The notes under the pieces were generated by a model. It was not told the DNA's origin and did no database searches. It saw only the letters and a program-made list of their open reading frames with translations. A stretch of DNA of 32,306 nucleotides from an uncultured Eubacteriales bacterium (GTDB taxonomy: Bacteria; Bacillota; Clostridia; Oscillospirales; Acutalibacteraceae), in NCBI GenBank assembly GCA_900315715.1, contig ONAH01000155.1, forward strand, positions 1 through 32,306, given 5' to 3'. Positions 26,401 through 32,306 of this stretch are shown here, piece by piece (the first letter of the stretch is position 1; each line of letters starts with the position of its first letter). A program made the translations under genes and the position numbers.

Positions 26401-26897
26401 TCGGTTGAATCAAGATCTACTACCATACCACGATTTCCGTTTACACCTGCAGCCTTTGCATAAATGTCAACAACTTCAACGCCGTCAGGATTAAGGTCGT
26501 TCTTAACAAAGTATGTATAGTATGTGTTCTTAATGTCACCTTCTATCGTAGTACTCCAGACACCTGTCGACTTATCAAGAGTCATATGCTGGTTGCTAAC
26601 CGCAGACCCAAGCTCTCCTGCACTCTTCTCATCACCGCTGCTGTACAAATAAAGATCAACTTCCTTTGATGTCGGTGCCCATACCTTAAATGTAGTCTTT
26701 TCGGGAGTGTAATTTGCTCCGAGATCGCCACCTGCATATGTCGGGTATGTACTGAAATCGCCGACTACAAGAGTATCGACACTCTTAGCAGAATCCGAAG
26801 CTTCGTCTGCGTATGCACTCACGCTGCCGATAGCTGTAAATGTTCCTGCGAGCATTGCTGCGGCTATCAAGAGCGACATAGTTTTCTTCAATCTCAT
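23451..26897 (-). CDS. Type I pullulanase (GH13_14) with internal dockerin, MucBP-like and two CBM26-like modules
   Basis: Hydrolyses alpha-1,6 branches in pullulan, amylopectin or limit dextrins, outside the cell. The 1148-residue product has a signal peptide (1-31), an N-terminal CBM48-like domain, and a GH13 barrel with FNWGYDPKNYNVPEG (type I pullulanase signature), DVVYNHTY (Asp307), GFRFDLMGLHD (nucleophile Asp379), YGEGW (acid/base Glu408) and SCCHDN (Asp506). A dockerin at about 668-732 interrupts the C-terminal beta-sandwich. Two MucBP-like domains (about 780-845, 856-922) and two CBM26-like modules (about 928-1016, 1051-1148) follow, each with WPG and the NWI-N-D/G-QT landmark. The first dockerin repeat (GDVNGDGKVTAKDALLIL) is canonical; the second (NVLGDGKVSAKDAMHI) has lost ligands. 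AAGGAGG is 10 bases upstream. It is the second gene of a pair; a cohesin-bound amylosome enzyme is likely. Confidence 0.93.
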   Translation of the reverse strand: MRLKKTMSLLIAAAMLAGTFTAIGSVSAYADEASDSAKSVDTLVVGDFSTYPTYAGGDLGANYTPEKTTFKVWAPTSKEVDLYLYSSGDEKSAGELGSAVSNQHMTLDKSTGVWSTTIEGDIKNTYYTYFVKNDLNPDGVEVVDIYAKAAGVNGNRGMVVDLDSTDPQGWENDTHVMTNEVTDATVWEVHIKDFSYDPESGVSEANRGKYLAFTELETTLKNAGDIKTCMNYLKDLGISYVQINPMYDFGSVDETGDDTQFNWGYDPKNYNVPEGSYSSNPYDGNVRITEMKQMIKALHDNGIGVIMDVVYNHTYASTDSWFNLTVPDYYYRQTSSGGWSNGSGCGNDTASEREMFKNFMVDSVVYWTNEYHIDGFRFDLMGLHDCDTMNAIRDELDKIDTRIITYGEGWVLGTTVDKKNWAGNRTQLCEQSKSMRVSERIGFFNDDARDSLKGKAFDDLTSPGYVSGVGSFANKLYDSIKGHYDGSSTWKTQVPGQNVMYSCCHDNQTLYDRLVASTYGTDTKMYGVRDEVFVSNNKLASAIVMTSQGMPFILAGEEFARTKYGDHNSYKSSPDINMLDWSRAADFADVVAYYKGCIELRNKFNAFSDGTHTSGDAMEKLEVPTGVIGYSLKNLADAENQWDNVLVYFNGTTEDVEVTLPGEKEERLLGDVNGDGKVTAKDALLILRYTINLQKLDDEQLKVANVLGDGKVSAKDAMHIQRCTINNAKIGSYVVVVNDQTAGVVDIDRVTDKAIVKKSSALILVPKDSFDAVTVTDEAKAYVRVMHVDKSTGKTFYTTTIKGKPGQAYVTSPATNLAVEYDVESTSNNTTGKMTEGTTNVYYYYVPFPGGIGTVTVKHVNQDGKALADPTTTRARNGDTYTTSFKNFDWYELDKDNYPANAEGTYNGDTEVVYTYIYNKPERTTEYVQSTIHLKITGEDFHPNFYIWDVDLTSGQQLPEAKGWPGTKGVKDANGWYNFTFNNYNTFNWIVNGDNGQTPDMVGSGDLWLVADSSPQSIKVYKENPFGDDDKPAEGGTVATPDKPKRSTDLVKSTIHVKVENAKFTPYLYIWDPTSAKLPDEKAWPGIKLTDADDEGWYTFEFENYNDFNWILNDGKGNQTDDMEHASGDLWIVADGSATKVNVTSEKP

Positions 26898-26925
26898 AAA
26901 GATTATTCCTCCTTGTAATTTGATT

Positions 26926-26957
26926 TTTATTTAAGCGGAAGTAAGACCATTTTCCGC
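26926..26957 (-). terminator. Weak terminator-like hairpin between the two pullulanase genes
   Basis: Minus-strand GCGGAA (26952-26957) and TTCCGC (26935-26940) pair over 6 bp with an 11-base loop, then TTAAATAAAAAT. The U-tract is poor, so partial termination between the two genes is plausible, letting the downstream one be expressed at a lower level or from readthrough. Confidence 0.4.
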
Positions 26958-26971
26958 AAAATAAACTGATG

Positions 26972-29900
26972 TTAAATCTTTGTGCTTTTCTTTTTTCTGA
27001 GTATAAACGCTGATATTCCTCCTGCAAGAACAGCTACTCCGCCTGCCGAAAGCCATACAATCAGGCTCTTACCATAATTGGGGCGGTAGTTAAATATAAC
27101 GTTTATCTCTTCTGCTGTATATAGTCCTCCGATATTATCGGAATTATCTGCAAGCTCATATCCGAAGAACTCTTTTGGTACGATTTTGTATTCCATATCA
27201 ACATCGCCCTTAATTACGTCCTTGTCAATGACTGCTCCCGAATAATCTACATATATTACATTTATCTTACCGGAGCTTACTACTTCTTTTTCGTTCTTAT
27301 CGGAAATATGCCCGTCTTTTATCCAGACATCACCGGACACTCGGTAGCCCTCGTTTCCTGCGGCAGGATCCTGTGCGTTTCCGTTTGCGGCAATTACTCT
27401 TACACCCGTAACACCCTTTGTGCTTTCCGATGAAATTGTATAAGACCACCAGCCGTCACCGTCATTATTCATCGGCGTACCCGGCCATGCACCAAGAAGT
27501 TCCTTAGTTTCCTTGCCGTTCTGAGTGCCGTTACCGTAAGCATATAGCGATAGATCTTTCCACTCGTTGTTGTTGTAATAGTGTACTGTTATAGGCTCGT
27601 TTTCGACAGGAGAATATTTATATACTATTTCTGTCTGTCCGTCTGTAAACTTGCCCGCACCATTTTTTGGCAGCGACGTAAGATCAAGCGCATACCCCTT
27701 AATTGACGGTATCTCCGCTGTATAGTATCTGTCGCCTGTTCTTCCTGTCTGTGTTATTGACTCGCAGAGTTCTTCTCCGCTCTCGCTGTCAACAAACCTT
27801 ATTATCGCTGTTCCAAAACTCCCGTTATATTTTTTATAGTATAGCGTTACCTCAGCACTGTTCTGTGAATATGTACCATTAACGCTACCTTCTGAATTTT
27901 TATAAGAATAATTCATCAAAAGGCTGCTGTCAGGCTTTATGGAATATTTATTTCCTATTGTACCTGATACACTCTGAGTTTTAATTACTTCTCCGCTGTC
28001 TGCGTCAATATGCTTAATAACAACGCTGCCTTTTTCTGACTTCAAAGCAATCTCATCAAAGCTTGCTTTATCAACCAACATCATTGCAGTACCGCTTTTT
28101 ACCGTAACCGTATTCTCGTTTACAAAAGCAAGTCCGTTTATTGAAGCACTGTCGCCGTTTACAAGTACCACCCACTCTTCGGGCATACCGTTACCCGATA
28201 GGTTAATACTCTCGTCATTTTCCGACGCATTGAATATTAGTGCTGCTGTATTCCACTGAGTACCCGAAGTTATCGTGTTCTTTAATGTATATGCAATAAC
28301 GCCCTTTGAACTGTTGTCAATAAATTTAATGTTCTTTACAGCCTCACCCGTCGGATCTGTAAACGGTGCAAAATTTTTGCGTATCTCAATAAGTCCCGAA
28401 TAATACTGAACCAGATCGCTGTATTCGTTTCTTCTTGACCAGTCAAGCTGATTTATCTTTGACGATGACCTGTATGAGTTTTCGTCACCCTTTTTTGTTC
28501 TGGCAAATTCTTCTCCGGCCTGGAAAAAGCTTACGCCCTGCGATGTCAAAACAATAGCCGATGCAAGTTTATTCATGGATACAAGATTTTCGTTTCTTCT
28601 TGTATAATCATCAAACGTACCGCTTGAAGCGACCAACTTATCCCACAGTGTATAGTTATCATGGCAGGAATTGTAAGATACAGTCTGTGTTGGTTTTTTC
28701 GCCCAGTTGCCAACCTCCGCAACTATACCCGACTTAATCTTTGCAGTACCCTGACCGCCCTGAACATATCCACCTTCTGACGCATTAAAATTGCTGCCCT
28801 TTATTCCGTCACGAATACCGTCGTTAAATGCACCTATTCTGTCATCAAGCTTACTCATATTATACTGTGTAGCCAGAACCGTACCCGGCTCAGCATTAGT
28901 ACTTAATGACCATCCCTCACCGTACATGAGAATTTTATCTCCGCCCTCAAGGCTGTCAAGAGCAGCACGTATTGCATTCATAGTTTCAACATCGTGTAGT
29001 CCCATCAGGTCAAATCTGAATCCGTCTATATGGTACTCCTTCGCCCAATATACAACGGAATCTATCATATACTTTCTGAACATAGCGTGTTCGGACGCAG
29101 TATCATTTCCGCAGCCGGAGCCATTTGACCATGTACCGCTTTCGGTGATTCTGTAATAGTATCCGGGAACCGTATTATTGAACCAAGATCTTGCTCCTTC
29201 GTATGTATGGTTAAAAACAACATCCATTACTACGCCCATGCCGTTATTGTGTATTGCCTGAACCATTTGTTTTACTTCGTTTATTCTGACATTTCCGTCA
29301 TATGGGTTGCTTGAATAGGATCCCTCCGGTACATTATAGTTTTTAGGATCATATCCCCAGTTAAACTGATCTTCCTTTGAGCTTTCATCTACCGAACCAA
29401 AATCAAATATCGGCAAAAGCTGAACATAGTTTACTCCAAGCTCTTTGAGATAATCTATTCCCGTAGTTCCGACACCGCCGGAGTTTACGGTTGTACCGTT
29501 CTCTGTAAACGCAAGATACTTACCTCTGTTCTTGCTGCTGATTCCTGAAGCGGGATCATTTGAGAAATCTTTTACATTGACCTCCCATACAATAGCTTCA
29601 CTCTGATTATTAACAGAAACGTGATGATCGTTTTCCCATCCCTCCGGGTTAGTGCTTTCAAGGTCAACTATCATACCTCTGTTGCCGTTGACACCTGCTG
29701 CCTTTGCATAGATGTCAACCGTTTCTTTTCCTTTTTTTCCGTTATATACATAATATGTATAGTATTTATTTAGTAAATCACCCTCAACAACAGCCGACCA
29801 CACACCGCTTTTGGGATCATAGGTCATCTCATGGACAGACAAATATTTACTGCTGTCCTCCTGCTCACTGCCCGCTGCATAGAGCAATACCTGTACCTTT

Positions 29901-30217
29901 GTAGCTGTCGGTGACCACACCTTAAATGTGGACGCTTCCTTTGTATATGTAACGCCCAAGTCATCGCCTGCATATGCAAGCTTGTCCAACTCTGCCACTG
30001 AACTTTCCTCCACATCAGTCGTCAATTCTTCCGTATCGGTTGTGTTTTCATCGTCCTCCTCTTGAGAAACCTCTTCATCATACACATCTTCTTGATATGT
30101 TTCGTCCTCATCGTAAGTTTCGCAATAAGCCGGCATTACCGCACAAACCGGAGAAAGTGCCAATGTCAAAAAAGCACATACTCCGCATAAAAATTTCTTT
30201 CCCTCTACACTGATCAC
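26972..30217 (-). CDS. Type I pullulanase (GH13_14), cell-surface anchored by a C-terminal helix
   Basis: The GTG at 30217 has AGGAGG 7 bases upstream; the open frame goes to 30286 but without a site. The product has 1081 residues: a signal peptide, an acidic Glu/Asp/Thr linker (about 34-85), a CBM48-like domain, and a GH13 barrel with FNWGYDPKNYNVPEG, DVVFNHTY (Asp332), GFRFDLMGLHD (nucleophile Asp403), YGEGW (Glu434) and NSCHDN (Asp520). Domain C is uninterrupted, unlike its paralogue. Two MucBP-like domains, a CBM26-like module (about 877-975, with AWPGTPMNNDGDGWWSYTI), a third MucBP-like domain and a membrane helix (SLIVWLSAGGVAVLAGG, about 1051-1073) with RKKKSTKI tail follow. No LPXTG motif is present, so it is held by the helix alone. 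First gene of the pair. Confidence 0.93.
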   Translation of the reverse strand: MISVEGKKFLCGVCAFLTLALSPVCAVMPAYCETYDEDETYQEDVYDEEVSQEEDDENTTDTEELTTDVEESSVAELDKLAYAGDDLGVTYTKEASTFKVWSPTATKVQVLLYAAGSEQEDSSKYLSVHEMTYDPKSGVWSAVVEGDLLNKYYTYYVYNGKKGKETVDIYAKAAGVNGNRGMIVDLESTNPEGWENDHHVSVNNQSEAIVWEVNVKDFSNDPASGISSKNRGKYLAFTENGTTVNSGGVGTTGIDYLKELGVNYVQLLPIFDFGSVDESSKEDQFNWGYDPKNYNVPEGSYSSNPYDGNVRINEVKQMVQAIHNNGMGVVMDVVFNHTYEGARSWFNNTVPGYYYRITESGTWSNGSGCGNDTASEHAMFRKYMIDSVVYWAKEYHIDGFRFDLMGLHDVETMNAIRAALDSLEGGDKILMYGEGWSLSTNAEPGTVLATQYNMSKLDDRIGAFNDGIRDGIKGSNFNASEGGYVQGGQGTAKIKSGIVAEVGNWAKKPTQTVSYNSCHDNYTLWDKLVASSGTFDDYTRRNENLVSMNKLASAIVLTSQGVSFFQAGEEFARTKKGDENSYRSSSKINQLDWSRRNEYSDLVQYYSGLIEIRKNFAPFTDPTGEAVKNIKFIDNSSKGVIAYTLKNTITSGTQWNTAALIFNASENDESINLSGNGMPEEWVVLVNGDSASINGLAFVNENTVTVKSGTAMMLVDKASFDEIALKSEKGSVVIKHIDADSGEVIKTQSVSGTIGNKYSIKPDSSLLMNYSYKNSEGSVNGTYSQNSAEVTLYYKKYNGSFGTAIIRFVDSESGEELCESITQTGRTGDRYYTAEIPSIKGYALDLTSLPKNGAGKFTDGQTEIVYKYSPVENEPITVHYYNNNEWKDLSLYAYGNGTQNGKETKELLGAWPGTPMNNDGDGWWSYTISSESTKGVTGVRVIAANGNAQDPAAGNEGYRVSGDVWIKDGHISDKNEKEVVSSGKINVIYVDYSGAVIDKDVIKGDVDMEYKIVPKEFFGYELADNSDNIGGLYTAEEINVIFNYRPNYGKSLIVWLSAGGVAVLAGGISAFILRKKKSTKI

Positions 30218-30253
30218 CTTGCTGCCTCCTAATAAAAAAATCCATATATAATG

Positions 30254-30282
30254 ATTATACTCTATTCGGAGAAAATAAGCAA
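30254..30282 (-). promoter_or_regulatory. Promoter of the pullulanase pair
   Basis: Minus-strand TTGCTT (30277-30282), 17-base spacer, TATAAT (30254-30259), about 37 bases before the GTG start. The leader is only about 30 bases. The -35 box falls in a GTTGCTT motif that recurs at 30359-30365 and 30375-30381. Confidence 0.65.
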
Positions 30283-30572
30283 CCATTCCGACATATTCAG
30301 ATTAGTTACAAAAAATTAATAATTATTTAATCGCAAGCTACCTATCATTATTAAAGAAAAGCAACATAAAATAAAAGCAACGGATTATAAATGTTTATAT
30401 TTATGCAAGTTGCCTATTCGACATATATTATTGTATCATTTTTTTAATAAACTTTCAATTATTATAATTAATTTATCCCATATCAAATCTTAACAAACTT
30501 TTATATTGGTTTTTGAACATTTTGCTGTTCTTGCAATATTATTAATATTTTATTATATAACATCATATACAT
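30283..30572. other. AT-rich region upstream of the pullulanase promoter
   Basis: No gene is seen. Two further copies of GTTGCTT (minus strand) lie at 30375-30381 and 30359-30365. Imperfect direct repeats around ATTCCGACATAT (30286-30296) and ATTCGACATAT (30416-30426) may be regulator sites. Upstream spacing of this length before a carbohydrate gene is consistent with control by a sugar-responsive regulator, but I recognise no operator. Confidence 0.4.
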
Positions 30573-30602
30573 AAAAAAAGACAGCCCGTTATTTGAGCTG
30601 TC
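30573..30602 (-). terminator. Intrinsic terminator of the abrB-like gene
   Basis: Minus-strand GACAGCTC (30595-30602) pairs with GGGCTGTC (30580-30587), 7-base loop, one G-U, then seven T. Confidence 0.85.
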
Positions 30603-30614
30603 GTCTTAATCAAA

Positions 30615-30869
30615 TCAGTTTTTATTTGATATTTCTATAAATGAATTTATACATTCACTACAGATATACTTTCCGTTTTTTTCTGTAAGATCATTTTCAT
30701 TCCCGCAGAAAGTACAACATGAAATATATTTTTTTAGTACGATAGTCTGATCATCAATATATATTTCCAATGAATCTCCTGCTTTCAGATCAAAAGCATT
30801 TCTCAGTCTTTTTGGAACAACCATTCTTCCAAGTGAATCAATTTTACAAAGATCATCCCACTTCTTCAT
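30615..30869 (-). CDS. AbrB family transition-state regulator with C-terminal zinc ribbon
   Basis: The 84-residue product has an N-terminal swapped-hairpin SpoVT/AbrB DNA-binding domain (KIDSLGRMVVPKRLRNAFDL, then LEIYIDD, IVLKKY) and a C-terminal treble of Cys pairs, CTFC and CSEC, expected to bind zinc. Proteins of this layout are AbrB-like regulators in Clostridia. ATG 30869 has AAAGGA upstream and lies about 50 bases after the predicted transcription start; the ATG at 30920 lies at that start and is excluded. Divergent from spmA/spmB. Targets are unknown. Confidence 0.9.
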   Translation of the reverse strand: MKKWDDLCKIDSLGRMVVPKRLRNAFDLKAGDSLEIYIDDQTIVLKKYISCCTFCGNENDLTEKNGKYICSECINSFIEISNKN

Positions 30870-30927
30870 AATACCAGTCCTTTCCTGCATCGCATAGCAT
30901 TTCTTGGTTAATTCTGCCATTTAATAT

Positions 30928-30956
30928 ATTATAAGCCATTTTTAGCAATTTGTCAA
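30928..30956 (-). promoter_or_regulatory. Consensus promoter of the abrB-like gene
   Basis: Perfect TTGACA (30951-30956), 17-base spacer, perfect TATAAT (30928-30933) on the minus strand. The predicted transcription start falls near 30921. Confidence 0.8.
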
Positions 30957-30988
30957 CATTATCTTACATTTTTCAGCAGGTGATACAT

Positions 30989-31594
30989 ATGCTTCCGTAC
31001 ATTTGGGGTTTTATGATAATCGCAAGTGTGGTTTACTCACTGATAAACGGTACTCAAGAACAATTAAACTCCGCAATATTAAGCTCTGCCGATGAAGCCA
31101 TTGAACTTACAATATCCATGTGCGGAACTGTATGTCTATGGAGCGGAATAATGGCAATAGCAGACAAAAGCGGAATTACAGACGCAATATCAAAGCTTTT
31201 ATCTCCCCTAACCGGAAAACTCTTTCCGAACATAGACAAAAATGGAAAATCCTTCAGAGCAATAAACATGAACATAACAGCGAATTTACTTGGACTTGGC
31301 AACGCCGCCACACCTTTAGGCATTAAAGCTATGCAGGAACTAAAAAAAGAGCGTCCCTGCGATATTTCTCACGATCGGGCAGACAGAAACATGATAATGT
31401 TTGTAATACTTAATACAACCTCCGTACAGCTTATTCCTACAATGATAATGTCAATTCTGCAATCAGCGGGAAATAACAATCCCTCACAAATCATTCCTTT
31501 TACATGGGCAGCATCTATATCCGGTCTGATATGCGGAGTAATAAGTGTAAGTATATTTGCAAAAAGGGAGGCAAAGAAATGTATGCGTCAATGA
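30989..31594 (+). CDS. spmA: Spore maturation protein A (SpmA)
   Basis: Integral membrane protein of the nucleoside-recognition/gate family that in B. subtilis is needed for spore core dehydration. The 201-residue product has several membrane helices and the family segment MNITANLLGLGNAATPLGIKAM. Start ATG 30989 is preceded by AGCAGGTGAT; the frame is open to 30950 but lacks a site. It overlaps spmB by 16 bases. No clear sporulation-sigma promoter was found in the short divergent region. Confidence 0.93.
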   Translation: MLPYIWGFMIIASVVYSLINGTQEQLNSAILSSADEAIELTISMCGTVCLWSGIMAIADKSGITDAISKLLSPLTGKLFPNIDKNGKSFRAINMNITANLLGLGNAATPLGIKAMQELKKERPCDISHDRADRNMIMFVILNTTSVQLIPTMIMSILQSAGNNNPSQIIPFTWAASISGLICGVISVSIFAKREAKKCMRQ

Positions 31595-32091
31595 TCGTAC
31601 CCATAACCATGTTAGCTGTAATAATATGCGGGCTTATTAAAAAGCAGCCTATTTTTACACTATTTGCAGAAGGTGCAAAAGACGGTCTGCACACAATGTA
31701 CTCTATCGCACCATCTCTTATAGCACTTATCACAGCAATAGGTATGGTAAAAGCAAGCGGTGTTCTTGATCTTTTCACTTCCATGCTAAAACCCATGACT
31801 GATTATTTCGGAATTCCCGAACAAGTTACACCTTTGTTTTTTCTAAAACCGATAAGCGGAAGTGGATCTCTTGCAATCCTGAACAGTATCATAAAAGAAA
31901 ACGGTGCAAATTCTCTGGTAACTAAAATAGCTTCCGTTATGACAGGTTCAACAGAAACGACATTTTACTGTATAGCAGTTTATTACGGTGCAGTAAAGAT
32001 TAACAAAACAGGATGTACAATCCCTTGTGCACTAATCGGAGATTTTATCGGAATGATGACATCCATAATCTTAACCTCATCATTCGGATAA
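31579..32091 (+). CDS. spmB: Spore maturation protein B (SpmB)
   Basis: Partner of SpmA in the same gate-family membrane system. The 170-residue product shows the family FFLKPISGSGSLAIL, TGSTETTFYCIAVYYGAV and several helices. ATG 31579 has AGGGAGG 7 bases upstream, inside the end of spmA, so translation is coupled. Confidence 0.93.
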   Translation: MYASMIVPITMLAVIICGLIKKQPIFTLFAEGAKDGLHTMYSIAPSLIALITAIGMVKASGVLDLFTSMLKPMTDYFGIPEQVTPLFFLKPISGSGSLAILNSIIKENGANSLVTKIASVMTGSTETTFYCIAVYYGAVKINKTGCTIPCALIGDFIGMMTSIILTSSFG

Positions 32092-32188
32092 AATAGATAA
32101 TTTTTAACATGCCACGTTATTTTCATGAGTGTACAAAACCTCTTGTAAGAATGTAACATAGCTTTCCAATCTTTTATGCAAACAAAAA
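32092..32188. other. Intergenic stretch after spmB
   Basis: No gene, promoter or terminator recognised before the inverted repeat at 32191. Confidence 0.5.
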
Positions 32189-32190
32189 AA

Positions 32191-32261
32191 GAATAGTGAA
32201 TAATGAATAATACCAAAACGCCCCGAAAGCATTACTAATAACTATTCATTCTTCACTATTC
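32191..32261. repeat. AT-rich 21-bp inverted repeat made of GAATAGTGAA-type units
   Basis: Arms at 32191-32211 and 32241-32261 pair at 19 of 21 positions around a GC-richer 29-base loop. The units (AATAGTGAA, AATGAATA) resemble short AT-rich repeats common in gut Firmicutes. It could end spmAB transcription, or be a miniature repeat element whose rest lies beyond the edge. The region after it (32262-32306) resembles nothing I can assign. Confidence 0.55.
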
Positions 32262-32306
32262 ACTCTACGCTAAGCCCAGCATCATGTGTGGACTTTCTCT
32301 GGAGGC

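Noticed and set aside
26972..30217. LPXTG sortase anchor on the first pullulanase
   Set aside because: The C-terminal helix and basic tail are present but no LPXTG-like motif precedes them.
32262..32306. Minus-strand AGAAAGTCCACAC resembling the GAGGAAAGUCC core of RNase P RNA
   Set aside because: The rest of an RNase P RNA would have to run left through the AT-rich repeat and spmB, and it is not there. The core motif also lacks a base.
1..32306. CRISPR array, insertion sequence or prophage
   Set aside because: No regularly spaced repeats, transposase, integrase or phage structural genes were seen.

Overview
The window reads as a low-GC Firmicute of the Oscillospiraceae, most like Ruminococcus bromii or a close relative. 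This rests on content, not on any database match: two large type I pullulanases with MucBP-like and CBM26-like starch-binding modules, dockerins of the amylosome type, tandem CotH-like kinases that also carry starch-binding modules, and sporulation genes (spmA/spmB, an AbrB-type regulator). No rRNA or tRNA gene was found.

Layout. (1) 1-1734, minus strand: 5' part of a gene for an acidic single-pass membrane protein with Ig-like (Big_2) extracellular domains, running off the left edge. (2) 1735-2433: intergenic, with a strong promoter-to-terminator unit (about 100 nt, minus strand) that looks like an unrecognised small RNA. (3) 2434-10030, plus strand: a four-gene surface cluster behind one good promoter: an SH3b-repeat lipoprotein, an SH3b plus beta-lactamase-fold lipoprotein, a CotH kinase with two CBM26 modules (probable lipoprotein), and a secreted CotH kinase with one CBM26 and a C-terminal dockerin. 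A bidirectional terminator ends it. (4) 13474-10059, minus: zapA-like, U32 peptidase-like, dut, DUF1294. (5) 13475-14243: long intergenic region with a second putative small RNA and terminators. (6) 14244-15110, plus: class II fructose-bisphosphate aldolase. (7) 23222-15247, minus: the classical rimP-nusA-ylxR-ylxQ-infB-rbfA-nrnA-truB operon, ending in an unknown lipoprotein gene. (8) 30217-23451, minus: two paralogous pullulanases, the first anchored by a C-terminal membrane helix, the second secreted with a dockerin placed inside its domain C. (9) 30869-30615, minus: AbrB-like regulator with a zinc ribbon, divergent from spmA-spmB (30989-32091, plus). The right edge holds an AT-rich inverted repeat.

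How they fit. The starch theme appears twice: the pullulanases debranch alpha-glucan at the cell surface and in a dockerin-built complex, while the CotH pair repeats the same split (one cell-anchored, one dockerin-borne) with starch-binding modules fused to a protein-kinase-like fold. The most novel element is therefore the SH3b/beta-lactamase-like/CotH-CBM26/CotH-CBM26-dockerin cluster, which may modify proteins or glucan at the starch-bound cell surface. That role is inference. The rest is housekeeping with normal synteny.
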